From the NCBI GenBank assembly GCA_964467175.1, contig CAYXNY010000018.1:1-17022 (forward strand): a stretch of 17,022 nucleotides of DNA, in the 5' to 3' direction. Below the pieces are notes generated by a model, which saw only the letters and a list, made by a program, of their open reading frames with translations, was not told the DNA's origin and searched no databases. The position numbers and the translations under genes are program-made. Positions 5,452-13,443 of this stretch are shown one piece after another. This DNA comes from JAWAFD01 sp964467175. Lineage in GTDB: Archaea; Micrarchaeota; Micrarchaeia; Anstonellales; J096. Numbering within the stretch: the stretch's first letter is position 1; each line of letters opens with the position of its first letter.

Positions 5452-6666
5452 CTAGTACCTCAGCGCCTCAATAGCTGGGATCTCAGCCGCGTTTTTCGCG
5501 GGGAAGTATCCTGCGGCTACCCCAACCGCTGCTCCGTACAACAAGGCAAAAGCAAACAACTGCGGCGTTATTATGTAGGGGACATCGAAACTTCTCAAAA
5601 TTTCCGCGCCAATCCATCCGACCGCCAGCCCCAGAATTCCTCCAAGCAAACCTATTATTCCTGCCTCTGTAATAAACAAAATTATTATCTGTTTTTTCGT
5701 TGCTCCTATGCTCTTCAGCACCCCAATCTCCCTTCTTTTTTCCGCAACCGCCATGTACATCGTGTTTGCTATTCCAATTCCGCCGATTACTGATGAAACA
5801 AGAGCGATCGCAAAAAGAAAGCCCGTAAGCATATCCATTACGGTTCCGACTATTTCCATCACTAACTCCTGCGTAACAACGGTAAAATCCTTTTCATCCA
5901 AGCTTACGCGGTGGTTCCTCGCGAGCATCTCCTCTATTTTCTCCTTCACCTCATTTGCATCCGCGCCATCCTTCAAATCAACTACTATGCTGTACACCTC
6001 ATCCTTTGCGAGCACATCCTTAAACATCTCCTTTCCGTCTTCATATGATATGGTGATGACTGCATCATCCTGCTCGCTCAGAGCGGTTCCAATCCTCTCC
6101 GCTATTCCAACCACCCTGAATTTCTTCCCGCCTATTGTCATGTAATTGCCTACCTGTATTTTGTTTTTTCCGAAATATTTGTTCGCTATATCGTTTCCTA
6201 AGAAAACAACCCCCCTTTCGCCTTCTTCCGGATACCTCCCCTCCTCGACCCTGTAATAATCCTTCCACATCTCAAACATGGAAGCGTCTCCGGGAAAAAT
6301 AGGAGAGTATAGTTCAATGCCCCGGAATTCTATTGTTGTTCTTCCCATCAACATTTTAGCTACGCTCTCGACCTCAGGAAGACTTTCAATGTCCTTTGCG
6401 TCCTCTTCCGTAAGCTTTCCGGAAGTTGCTCCTCTTCCGGAGAAAGTCCCCGCCATGCTTTTCATCGTTATTGGGGCGATAGCAAGTTTATCCTTTCCGA
6501 AAACCTCCATCTGCTCTTCTATGTATACTTTAACGCCCTGCGCAATCCCCATGAGCACCACAATTGTCGCTATTCCTATCACAATTCCAATAAGCGTAAG
6601 CCAGCTTCTCAAGCTTCTGTGGGAAAGGTTTTTTACCGCGTATTCCAAAACATCCTCATTTTTCAT
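5452..6666 (-). CDS. MacB/FtsX-type ABC transporter permease (second of two)
   Basis: The product has a single N-terminal membrane helix (about 21-42) and a large extracytoplasmic MacB-type domain. Three C-terminal helices follow (starting near AIALVSSVIGGIGIANTM). The conserved coupling segment is AEKRREIGVLKSIGATKKQI, and the end is AAEIPAIEALRY. I place the start at 6666, where MKNEDVLEYAVKNL aligns with the first residues of the upstream paralogue; GAGGT stands nine bases before it. A start three codons earlier (6675) overlaps the upstream stop by eight bases and has poor ribosome-site spacing. It is the last gene of the PadR operon. With its paralogue it could form a heterodimeric permease. 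MacB-like systems move or extract substrates from the outer face and do not pump through a central pore. The substrate is unknown. Confidence 0.9.
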   Translation of the reverse strand: MKNEDVLEYAVKNLSHRSLRSWLTLIGIVIGIATIVVLMGIAQGVKVYIEEQMEVFGKDKLAIAPITMKSMAGTFSGRGATSGKLTEEDAKDIESLPEVESVAKMLMGRTTIEFRGIELYSPIFPGDASMFEMWKDYYRVEEGRYPEEGERGVVFLGNDIANKYFGKNKIQVGNYMTIGGKKFRVVGIAERIGTALSEQDDAVITISYEDGKEMFKDVLAKDEVYSIVVDLKDGADANEVKEKIEEMLARNHRVSLDEKDFTVVTQELVMEIVGTVMDMLTGFLFAIALVSSVIGGIGIANTMYMAVAEKRREIGVLKSIGATKKQIIILFITEAGIIGLLGGILGLAVGWIGAEILRSFDVPYIITPQLFAFALLYGAAVGVAAGYFPAKNAAEIPAIEALRY

Positions 6667-6667
6667 T

Positions 6668-7870
6668 TCACTCATACCTCAGCGATTCCACTGCCGGAAT
6701 TTCCGCCGCATTTTTTGCCGGCAGTGCTCCGGCAACCAACCCGACAGCAAACGCAAAAACCGTAGCTCCCAAAACAACCTCCGGCAGAATGGTTACCGGC
6801 GTGATGAACCCCACAAGAAAACCAAGAACAAATGCAGAGATGATTCCAATAATCCCCCCAACCAATCCGATTACTCCGGCTTCGATCAAAAACAATCCCA
6901 CTATTTCGCTATTCTTCATTCCAATAGCTTTCAGCGTCCCTATCTCGCGCGTTTTTTCGAGCACGGAAGTGAACATCGTGTTGCTTATTCCAATTCCGCC
7001 AACCACCAGCCCAATCCCGGCCACAGCTCCTACAAGCAGACTGAGAGTTCCGATTACAGAATCGACCTGCTCGTTTATGTACTTTGGAGTAATAACAGAA
7101 AAATCCTCCTCCCCCTCATTAACCCTGTGGCTGGCGCGCATGACTTCCGCGACGGTTTCTCCGACTTCCTCAACATCATATCCGGGGCTTACCTTCATCC
7201 TCATTATTGTAATCTCGTTCTCGGCCATTACATTCTTGAACAGCTCCTTTCCATCATCAAATGTTACAAAAACATAGCTGTCCAGCTGGCTCATGCTCTC
7301 TCCGGTTTTTTCCAGCGTTCCCACAACCCTGAACTTCTCCTCGCCTATTTTTATGTACTGCCCGACCTTTACCTCCTCGCTGAAAGTATCTTCTCCTATC
7401 CTTCCCCCCAAAACCGCGACATGCCTGTCCCCCTCTCTCAAAAACCGCCCTTCCTTAACCTTTATGCTCGTCAAAACCTGCTCAACGATGGAGGGCTCCA
7501 CCCCCCCTATCATCGCATTTACCGTCTCATCCTTGTAGGTGATGCTCGCCCTGTTCCCTATCACTTTTGCTATGGTTTCTATTCCGGGAATTTTTTTCAG
7601 TTTTTCATAGTCCTTTTCCCACAGCTTCCCTTTCGTCGGGACATAAAAAGCAAATGCCGGACTTTGCACATTAAAAGATGTTACGGCAATCGTGTCCGAG
7701 CCGAAAGCTTTCAGCTGTTCATTCACCCCTTCCTTCAACCCCTGTGCAATTCCAAGCAGAAGAACAATGCTCGCTATCCCTATTACTATGCCTATTATGG
7801 TGAGCCAGCTTCTTACATGCGCGTATTTGAGGCTTTCAACCGCATAATTGAACATCTCCTCTATTCTCAT
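6668..7870 (-). CDS. MacB/FtsX-type ABC transporter permease (first of two)
   Basis: This 400-residue paralogue of the next gene has the same plan: N-terminal helix in RSWLTIIGIVIGIASIVLLL (about 20-39), an extracytoplasmic domain of about 230 residues, then three C-terminal helices. The family segment LEKTREIGTLKAIGMKNSEI and the ending AAEIPAVESLRYE are present. The two permeases share the repeated ending PAKNAAEIPA, so they came from a duplication. The start codon follows the stop of the exported-protein gene after one base, showing translational coupling. It probably works with the LolD-like ATPase of the same operon. An FtsX-like or lipoprotein-releasing role is possible; the operon context favours export or cell-envelope maintenance. 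Confidence 0.9.
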   Translation of the reverse strand: MRIEEMFNYAVESLKYAHVRSWLTIIGIVIGIASIVLLLGIAQGLKEGVNEQLKAFGSDTIAVTSFNVQSPAFAFYVPTKGKLWEKDYEKLKKIPGIETIAKVIGNRASITYKDETVNAMIGGVEPSIVEQVLTSIKVKEGRFLREGDRHVAVLGGRIGEDTFSEEVKVGQYIKIGEEKFRVVGTLEKTGESMSQLDSYVFVTFDDGKELFKNVMAENEITIMRMKVSPGYDVEEVGETVAEVMRASHRVNEGEEDFSVITPKYINEQVDSVIGTLSLLVGAVAGIGLVVGGIGISNTMFTSVLEKTREIGTLKAIGMKNSEIVGLFLIEAGVIGLVGGIIGIISAFVLGFLVGFITPVTILPEVVLGATVFAFAVGLVAGALPAKNAAEIPAVESLRYE

Positions 7871-7871
7871 G

Positions 7872-9320
7872 CTAAGCCCTGCTTTTTTTCCTCATTTTAA
7901 GGAAATAGTACGCCCCCGCAATAGCAACCAGCCCAGCAACAACAAGCAGCATAGTGTTGTTTCCTTCCTCCTGCACCTCTCTTTCTACCAGCACCTTTGC
8001 CTCAACCTTCTTCGTCCCCCATTCTCCAGAGTAATCCCTATAAACTACCGTGATGTTGACCGGATAGCTTCCAGGCTCAACATTCTTTACCTTAACTTTG
8101 AACTGCTCGCTGCTGAAATCATCGTACGCCAGTCCGCCGATGTATTTTTCCGCCTGCGCTTCTTGCACTTCAAATGCATCGCTCTGGATGGCTACGCTAA
8201 CAGAGCCGATCGCATAGCTCCCGAGGTTCGCGACCGTAATGGAGAGCGTGTGCTCGCCTTTTGCCCTTATCGGAGCCGGTTTTGCTTCAACATATATTCC
8301 GACATCCGCATCGCTCTTTACTTTTATCGGCACGGCTATCGCATCCTCTTTCTTCTCCCCATTTTCTTCCCACTCCACGCTGACATCCACGCTTTTTATT
8401 CCCGGCTCTGCATCTACATAAACATCTGCTTTAACCTCTTTGCTTTCTCCTTTTCCAATGTTGCCGGCTTCTATTTTGTTTTTTCCAACTAGCCGGATGG
8501 AACCGTCGGCAAAACTTATTTTCACGTTTTTCGCGTCGTTCCCCGCGTTCGTTATTCTCAGCACGAGCTCCGTTTCAGTTTTTGTCTGCACAACGCCCGC
8601 CTGCTCTATTGAAAAATCGCCTTCCCTTTTGTTTACAATAACACCAATTTCTTTTTTTTCTGTCCTGTCCTCCCCGAGCTCGTTCTTATAGTTCAGGTTC
8701 AGCTGAAGGGTGTCGCTCCCATCGCTCGCTCTTTTTGCATCAAGGTTTGCGTTTATTTTTTTGCATCCCCGGCCGACATCCCCGATGAAAATGCTGTCGA
8801 CTCCTGCAAAGCCTATGTCTCCGCCTAGGGCTGCGACCATGTTCCTTGCATCCCCTCCTTCGTTGCATATTGTAAAGACAACCGGCGTTTCCTTTTCAAG
8901 CTCGGTTTTATCCATCCTCACGCTCAGAACAGGCGACCGCACAACCTTTACAGCCGCAACGCTCTCAGTTTTCTTGAGTTCTATGGGCGTTACGCTTTTT
9001 ATGCTTCCTGTCGCCTGCACGGTCACGAAATACATTCCGCTCGGCGCTGTTTTTGAAACTGCAATCGGGATGTTTATCGTGGTTGAGCCCGCTGGACCCA
9101 AATCCCCTATGTTCAGAACGGTTATTCCTAGGGCGATGTTCCCTCCTGCACCCGCCTGCAGTGTCATGTCATCAACGCTTGCGGTGTCCGCGTTTTTCAG
9201 CACTACGCTGATGTATCCAGTATCCCCTGGCGCATAGCTTGTTTTGTCTGTTGAAACAGAGCTTATGCTCAGCCCGAGCGCCATCCCCAATGCCAAAAAC
9301 AACACAAACAATTTTTTCAT
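7872..9320 (-). CDS. Exported, membrane-anchored CARDB/S-layer-like protein
   Basis: The 482-residue product begins with a signal peptide (KKLFVLFLALGMALGLS, about 2-18). Next comes a chain of beta-rich Ig-like repeats with the recurring pattern 'VxxxN-x-GxxxAxxVxV' (for example TICNEGGDARN, RITNAGNDAKN, TVANLGSYAIG), typical of CARDB/COG1361 proteins. A C-terminal membrane helix (about 455-473, TMLLVVAGLVAIAGAYYFL) and a basic tail KMRKKSRA follow. The protein thus faces outward and is anchored by its C-terminus. The start overlaps the ATPase stop as ATGA, with GAGGTGA five bases upstream. It occupies the place that MacA-type adaptors hold in bacterial MacAB operons, so it may be the transporter's external partner; this is an inference from position only. 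Confidence 0.85.
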   Translation of the reverse strand: MKKLFVLFLALGMALGLSISSVSTDKTSYAPGDTGYISVVLKNADTASVDDMTLQAGAGGNIALGITVLNIGDLGPAGSTTINIPIAVSKTAPSGMYFVTVQATGSIKSVTPIELKKTESVAAVKVVRSPVLSVRMDKTELEKETPVVFTICNEGGDARNMVAALGGDIGFAGVDSIFIGDVGRGCKKINANLDAKRASDGSDTLQLNLNYKNELGEDRTEKKEIGVIVNKREGDFSIEQAGVVQTKTETELVLRITNAGNDAKNVKISFADGSIRLVGKNKIEAGNIGKGESKEVKADVYVDAEPGIKSVDVSVEWEENGEKKEDAIAVPIKVKSDADVGIYVEAKPAPIRAKGEHTLSITVANLGSYAIGSVSVAIQSDAFEVQEAQAEKYIGGLAYDDFSSEQFKVKVKNVEPGSYPVNITVVYRDYSGEWGTKKVEAKVLVEREVQEEGNNTMLLVVAGLVAIAGAYYFLKMRKKSRA

Positions 9321-9997
9321 TCTTTCACCTCTCCATCTTTTATTCTTATAATTCTTTTAGCATGCTTCGCGATATCCTCATCATGGGTTACAACAACAAC
9401 TGTTTTCCCCTCCTTGTTCAGTTTTGTAAATGTTTCCACAACCTCATGCCCACTTTTCGAATCCAGGTTTCCGGTCGGCTCATCGGCCAGGATAACATCG
9501 GGCTGATTCGCCAAAGCCCTCGCAATCGCGACCCTCTGCCTCTGCCCACCGCTCAGCTCGGATGGTTTGTGGGTCAGCCTTTCTCCAAGCCCCATCTTTT
9601 CCAGCAGCTCCCTTGCCCTTTCTTCTCTTTCTTTCTTACCTACCCCGTATATCATCATAGGTATCGCTACATTTTCCAATGCATTAAGGCTCGGAATCAG
9701 GTTGAAAAGCTGGAAAACAAACCCTATTTTCTTCCCCCTTATCCTTGCCCTTTCATCCTCGCTTAGTTGCGAAACCTCCTTTCCATCTACATATATCTTT
9801 CCTGATGTCGGCACATCCAAAATCCCCATCATGTGCAGAAGGGTGCTTTTTCCGCTTCCGCTCGGGCCCAAGACCGCAACATATTCTCCTTTGTTTATCT
9901 TCAGGCTTACATTTTTTAGAGCCCAGACTCTTACATGGCCCATCCGGTAAATTTTTGAAACATCTTCAAGTTCTATTACTGGCTCCCTACCTTTCAT
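9317..9997 (-). CDS. ABC transporter ATPase, LolD/MacB type
   Basis: The cytoplasmic ATPase of the operon has 226 residues. Motifs: Walker A GPSGSGKS (44-51), Q-loop at Q96, signature LSGGQ (148-152), Walker B VILADEPTGNLD (168-179) and the H-loop H205 in VVVVTHD. I chose the ATG at 9997: AAGGAG (10012-10007) lies nine bases upstream, and the ATG overlaps the PadR stop as ATGA. An upstream ATG at 10045 would add 16 residues that do not belong to the family and would lie deep in the PadR gene. The short loop after Walker A and FQLFNLIPSL are typical of the macrolide/lipoprotein-type subfamily, which pairs with MacB/FtsX permeases such as the two encoded downstream. Confidence 0.95.
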   Translation of the reverse strand: MKGREPVIELEDVSKIYRMGHVRVWALKNVSLKINKGEYVAVLGPSGSGKSTLLHMMGILDVPTSGKIYVDGKEVSQLSEDERARIRGKKIGFVFQLFNLIPSLNALENVAIPMMIYGVGKKEREERARELLEKMGLGERLTHKPSELSGGQRQRVAIARALANQPDVILADEPTGNLDSKSGHEVVETFTKLNKEGKTVVVVTHDEDIAKHAKRIIRIKDGEVKE

Positions 9998-10371
9998 TCC
10001 ACCATCTCCTTGAAAAACTCCTTTTTCAATCCGCGGGCGAACCATTTTTTGCAGGCCATGAGAACTGCCCTTCCCTTCAGCGAAGTTTTGTAGTATTTCT
10101 TCCTTCTTTTTCCTTCTTTACATTCCTTTACTTCAAGGTACCCTCTTTTTTCCATGCTGTTCAATATCGGATAGACATTCGAAGGGGTCGCGCGGTGCAT
10201 CCCGTCCTTTTGAAGCGTTTTTATTATCTCATACCCGTGCATTCTCCTTTTTTTAAGCAGCCAAAGGATGAACACGGCCAGAAACTTCTTTATCATGAAT
10301 TTTCCCAGCTGTTCTATGCGCATCCTCTCTATCCGCTTAATCTCCTCCTTAATATCTTCATTTACCCCCAT
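9994..10371 (-). CDS. PadR-family transcriptional regulator
   Basis: A winged-helix DNA-binding protein of 125 residues. The PadR core is KKFLAVFILWLLKKRRMHGYEIIKTL (about 28-53), followed by the recognition segment TPSNVYPILNSMEKRGYLE (62-80) and the basic wing KEGKRRKKYYKTSLKGR (85-101). A charged helix of about 25 residues precedes the core, and the C-terminal dimerisation helix is short. It is first in the operon with the ATPase, exported protein and two permeases. A perfect palindrome upstream (10397-10412) is a good candidate for its own operator. PadR proteins commonly repress linked MacB-like transporters and release on binding a compound or stress signal; the signal here is unknown. 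Confidence 0.9.
   Translation of the reverse strand: MGVNEDIKEEIKRIERMRIEQLGKFMIKKFLAVFILWLLKKRRMHGYEIIKTLQKDGMHRATPSNVYPILNSMEKRGYLEVKECKEGKRRKKYYKTSLKGRAVLMACKKWFARGLKKEFFKEMVE
10007..10012 (-). promoter_or_regulatory. Ribosome binding site that decides the ATPase start
   Basis: On the minus strand this is AAGGAG, nine bases before the ATG at 9997. It lies inside the PadR coding region and supports the shorter ATPase start. Confidence 0.7.
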
Positions 10372-10396
10372 AGTAACACTTTTGGATATATATGAA

Positions 10397-10412
10397 TTTG
10401 AATATATTCAAA
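10397..10412. promoter_or_regulatory. Perfect 16-bp palindrome, probable PadR operator over the promoter
   Basis: TTTGAATATATTCAAA is exactly self-complementary. It is centred 33 bases upstream of the PadR start and contains or abuts TATA-like text (also ATATATA near 10386-10392). A bound dimer would block TBP/TFB access. It also lies 19 bases beyond the stop of the AMMECR1 gene. Confidence 0.65.
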
Positions 10413-10430
10413 AACAAAGTATTTAAAAAT

Positions 10431-11006
10431 CTATTCTTCAAATTTCCCCTTTATAATTTCCTCCGCATAGTATATGAATATTTGGGATTTTTTCCATTCC
10501 TCAGGGAGCAGGCCTGCCTTCATCGCCAAGTTCTGCAAAAATTCTTCTTTATCCGAAAAGTGCTCCCAAACCTGAGGAAGATAGGTTGCTAAGTTGTACC
10601 CCTTTTTCAAAATAACCCCATGCTTATTCGGAACAAGTTTTTCCAAAGCCTCCCTCCAGTCAGAACAGTGCATCTCCTCGGGAACGCTCAGAACGGTTAT
10701 TTCAATATCAATGTACGGAAGGTCGCTCTCCTCAACCGGAGCAAACCTCGGGTCGTGGATTGCCGCATCTATCGCGTGCTTATATACCCCAAGCCATAGC
10801 GGATTTTTTGGCCATATCTCCCCTATGCATCCCTGCAGCTCTCCTTTCCTCTCAAGCGTCACAAAAACACCCTTTCTCTTCATCAACTCCTCGTGCAGAA
10901 ATATGTTTTTCTCCTCGGGCGGCTCATCCACTCCATCAACAGCATCCCTCACTCCCTTCCTCGCAATCCCAAGCAAAATTTCCTTCTCCTCTTCGCTTAA
11001 TCCCAT
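10431..11006 (-). CDS. AMMECR1-domain protein
   Basis: The 191-residue product has the AMMECR1 hallmark LQGCIG (57-62) and family segments GVFVTLERKGE (47-57), AIHDPRFAPV (82-91) and ITVLSVPEEM (103-112). The fold is conserved from archaea to humans and its biochemical role is unsettled. In prokaryotes it forms the AmmeMemoRadiSam set with a MEMO-like protein and the radical SAM protein AmrS. AmrS is the gene directly upstream and overlaps this start by ten bases. The ATG at 11006 has GGAGG about five bases upstream; a longer reading from 11039 would add glycine-rich residues that do not fit. No MEMO gene is in the window. Confidence 0.9.
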   Translation of the reverse strand: MGLSEEEKEILLGIARKGVRDAVDGVDEPPEEKNIFLHEELMKRKGVFVTLERKGELQGCIGEIWPKNPLWLGVYKHAIDAAIHDPRFAPVEESDLPYIDIEITVLSVPEEMHCSDWREALEKLVPNKHGVILKKGYNLATYLPQVWEHFSDKEEFLQNLAMKAGLLPEEWKKSQIFIYYAEEIIKGKFEE

Positions 11007-13414
11007 ACCCCCTCCACCTTTCTTCCGCACTCCGGGCACTTCCCATTCTTTATATTATTCCTAACAACATCAAACCATCTTCTCTCTACAAGCAAAAATT
11101 TGCATTTTGGGCAGTAGGTATTTTCCTTTTCTCCTGCGCTTATGTTCCCGACATAAACGTAATTCAGCCCTTCTTCCTTTCCTATCTCCCATGCCCTAAG
11201 CAATGTTTTCTCTTCTGTAGGCGGAACATCCATCATCTGATAAGCAGGATAAAACCTCGTGACATGCCAGGGCATTCCCCTATCCAAATCCGCTATCCAT
11301 TTTGCCACCCATCTCAAAAACTCTTCACTGTCATTCCAGCCCGGAACAATAAGCGTTGTTACCTCCACCCATTTTTTTCTTTTTTTCAATTCTTTTATGC
11401 TTTCGAGAACCGGCTCAAGCCTTGCTCCAGAAAGCTCCCTGTAAAACCTATCATCCCCTTTTATATCTATATTAAAAGCATCTATCCATCTATCCGCATA
11501 CTCTATGGCTTCCTTTGTAATAAAGCCATTCGAAACATACACATTATACAGCCCCTTTTCTTTTGCTATTTTTGCAGTATCCACAGCGTACTCGCTGAAT
11601 ATCGTCGGCTCGTTGTATGTGTACGCCATCCCCTCGCACCCATATTCCATCGCTTCGCTGACTGCTTTTTCCGGAGGCAGTGGAATGCTCCTCTCCTCCA
11701 CTACTTTTCTCGCTGCTTCGGCTCCCTGCCCATAAGCGATGGCTTTCGGAAACTGGCTTAAATCCCAGTTCTGGCAGTTTCCAACTGCAACAAAATTAGC
11801 GAGATAAGAATGTTCTCCTTCTACCTCCATATTATATACATAACCAGAATAATATTCCATACCAATTTCTCTTATTGGCACCAGCCAAAATCCATCCATC
11901 TCTTTATATTTTATGTTTTCTTCGCTTCTTTTATTATAACAATATTTCATTCCTAAAAATTTTTTTCTTTGTTTTTCAGAATAAAGTTTTACATAATAAA
12001 GCGTTTTTTGATTTACAATCCTCTTTTCAATTTTTTTTGTTCTCTTTGGTTTCCATATGTAAAATCCCGGCATGTAGCCTGCCAACAAGAATAGGTAATA
12101 CATCCCAAACGCAAACTTTTTGGAAACAGTACTTATTGCAATCGCATCCTTGACTACTGTCCCATCCCCTTTGACTACTGCTTTTATGTAAGCGGCTATG
12201 CTCTTCTTATTTGATTTGCTCAGTAGAGATGGAACAACTTTTTCTGATGATCTTTTCCCGCAGAGAATACTGAAAAACGTTGATATCGAAGAACCCGATA
12301 CTTCGACAGTTGTTGTCGTTCTTCTTTCTATTATTTTCGGCTTTGTTTTGAATATTTTCTCTATTAAACGAGCCGTCCTGCTTATCAGCTGTTTTTCATG
12401 CTTTCCAAACGAAAAAACAGTGCAACCGCTGTTTGGCCTCTGCGGAGCTTCCGTGATATGCCCTTCGCAACAGTAATAGCCAAGCAGTTCTGCAAGTTCT
12501 TCATTCAGTTTTATTTTTGCAGGTATACCCCTGCCTTTTTCACCCTTAAATTTTGTGTATCCATCTTTACTTATAGCCACTATTCTGTGTTTGTTTGTTA
12601 TTTTTGTTTTTGGGTTCAATAGTTTTCTTATATAAACCGGATGTATTCCTAGCATTCTTCCGATCATTTTTGAAGAATAGCCTTTATTTTTAAGCTGTTT
12701 TATTTTTTCTATATCTTTATCCGTGTATTTTACCCTTACTTTAAAAAACCTGTTAATTTTGTTTAATACTCTCTTTGTGTTTATTATGATTCTTTTCCCC
12801 TTAGGTTTTATTTTTGGGATGACTAGGAAAGAAGATTTTTTCAATTCGGATGCGGCGACCTTTTTCAGCTCTCCATTTTCATAGATGAAGAATTCATGAT
12901 ACGGTGTTGTCTTTATTTCCGGCACGTAGTACGGTTTTATTCTGATGAGCGGTCCCTTGTATGAATGTTTAAAAAATTTCAATATTCTTCTTCTTTTACC
13001 AATATGGGAGAATGTTTCATTTTTTCTTGGCTTTCCCACCCATCCATCTTCTTGATTAATTATGAACTCAGAATTTTCAAATAACTCTTCTAATGTGTAG
13101 ACGCTCCCATCGTTTGCTGCTGTTGTTTCTGAAGAAAAACAAAATTTACACCTGAAATTGCATCCAAAAGTTCCTATTGAATACGCCCTAGTTTTCGGAT
13201 GGAAATGGAAAAACGGCTTCTTTTCTATTGGGTCTATGTTCACAGCAGACGGCCTTCCATACACAAAAAGATAGAGTTTTCCATCAATGTTTCCCCTTAT
13301 TCCGCATATGCCTGTTTTCCCATTTTGGATTGTGCATCTGTGCGCGCATGCCTTGCATTTCACCGCCTTGTTTTCCGCCTTATCGTACAGAACGCACTCG
13401 TGCATTTCCTGCAT
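10997..13414 (-). CDS. amrS: AmmeMemoRadiSam radical SAM protein AmrS, intein-containing precursor
   Basis: The precursor is 805 residues: N-extein 1-91, intein 92-546, C-extein 547-805. Splicing gives a 350-residue enzyme, the normal family length. N-terminal cysteines C20-x2-C23-x3-C27 and C37 resemble an extra metal site. The radical SAM motif C85-x3-C89-x2-C is completed only when CNFRCKF joins CQNWDLSQ. Downstream are family segments such as YTYNEPTIFSEY and FNIDIKGDD, and a C-terminal zinc ribbon (CPKC...CPEC). I chose the ATG at 13414 because box A ATTTAAA lies 26 bases upstream and MQEMHECVLYDK fits the family N-terminus; an upstream extension to 13759 would run antisense into the dehydrogenase gene. 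It overlaps the AMMECR1 gene. The substrate of AmrS is not established. Confidence 0.93.
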   Translation of the reverse strand: MQEMHECVLYDKAENKAVKCKACAHRCTIQNGKTGICGIRGNIDGKLYLFVYGRPSAVNIDPIEKKPFFHFHPKTRAYSIGTFGCNFRCKFCFSSETTAANDGSVYTLEELFENSEFIINQEDGWVGKPRKNETFSHIGKRRRILKFFKHSYKGPLIRIKPYYVPEIKTTPYHEFFIYENGELKKVAASELKKSSFLVIPKIKPKGKRIIINTKRVLNKINRFFKVRVKYTDKDIEKIKQLKNKGYSSKMIGRMLGIHPVYIRKLLNPKTKITNKHRIVAISKDGYTKFKGEKGRGIPAKIKLNEELAELLGYYCCEGHITEAPQRPNSGCTVFSFGKHEKQLISRTARLIEKIFKTKPKIIERRTTTTVEVSGSSISTFFSILCGKRSSEKVVPSLLSKSNKKSIAAYIKAVVKGDGTVVKDAIAISTVSKKFAFGMYYLFLLAGYMPGFYIWKPKRTKKIEKRIVNQKTLYYVKLYSEKQRKKFLGMKYCYNKRSEENIKYKEMDGFWLVPIREIGMEYYSGYVYNMEVEGEHSYLANFVAVGNCQNWDLSQFPKAIAYGQGAEAARKVVEERSIPLPPEKAVSEAMEYGCEGMAYTYNEPTIFSEYAVDTAKIAKEKGLYNVYVSNGFITKEAIEYADRWIDAFNIDIKGDDRFYRELSGARLEPVLESIKELKKRKKWVEVTTLIVPGWNDSEEFLRWVAKWIADLDRGMPWHVTRFYPAYQMMDVPPTEEKTLLRAWEIGKEEGLNYVYVGNISAGEKENTYCPKCKFLLVERRWFDVVRNNIKNGKCPECGRKVEGVWD
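11777..13141 (-). other. Intein with LAGLIDADG homing endonuclease inside AmrS
   Basis: The intein has 455 residues, from C1 (codon 13141-13139) to N455 (11779-11777). Splicing block A is CFSSETTAANDGSVYTLEEL, block B has T79-P-Y-H82, block F is YNMEVEGEHSYL with H444, and the last residues are AVGN followed by the +1 cysteine of the C-extein. The usual penultimate histidine is glycine (G454). The endonuclease has two LAGLIDADG-like helices, ELLGYYCCEGHI (E226) and IAAYIKAVVKGDGTV (D326). Both acidic residues are present, so it may be active. Residues about 140-176 (DIEKIKQLKNKGYSSKMIGR then MLGIHPVYIRKLL) look like a helix-turn-helix inserted before the endonuclease. Confidence 0.93.
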
Positions 13415-13436
13415 ATAGTAAAAGGCCAGCCAAACC

Positions 13437-13443
13437 TTTAAAT
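13437..13443. promoter_or_regulatory. Shared TTTAAAT core promoter of amrS and the dehydrogenase gene
   Basis: TTTAAAT is nearly self-complementary. It is centred 26 bases from the amrS start at 13414 (leaderless) and 46 bases from the dehydrogenase ATG at 13486. The latter would give a leader of about 20 bases that contains GGGGTGG as ribosome site. No second box A is obvious in the gap. Confidence 0.55.

Noticed and set aside
5444..5454. Strong terminator between the convergent ZIP and permease genes
   Set aside because: Only a CTAGC/GCTAG five-base palindrome formed by the two stop codons is present, with no T-run; it is too weak to call.
6278..7900. 540-residue plus-strand open frame
   Set aside because: It is antisense to the two permease genes, with low-complexity residues and no recognisable domain; the minus-strand genes have clear motifs.
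9998..10045. Longer start for the ATPase
   Set aside because: The 16 extra residues lie inside the PadR gene, and the shorter start has AAGGAG at ideal spacing plus an ATGA overlap.
11007..11039. Longer start for the AMMECR1 protein
   Set aside because: It adds MPGVRKKGGGG, translated from the ribosome-site G-run; the ATG at 11006 has GGAGG correctly spaced.
10760..11761. 333-residue plus-strand open frame over amrS and AMMECR1
   Set aside because: Shadow of two well-supported minus-strand genes, with no domain content.
11777..13141. A separate endonuclease gene or a disrupted amrS
   Set aside because: The frame is continuous with both exteins, and splicing blocks A, B and F and the terminal N with a +1 cysteine are present, so this is an in-frame intein.
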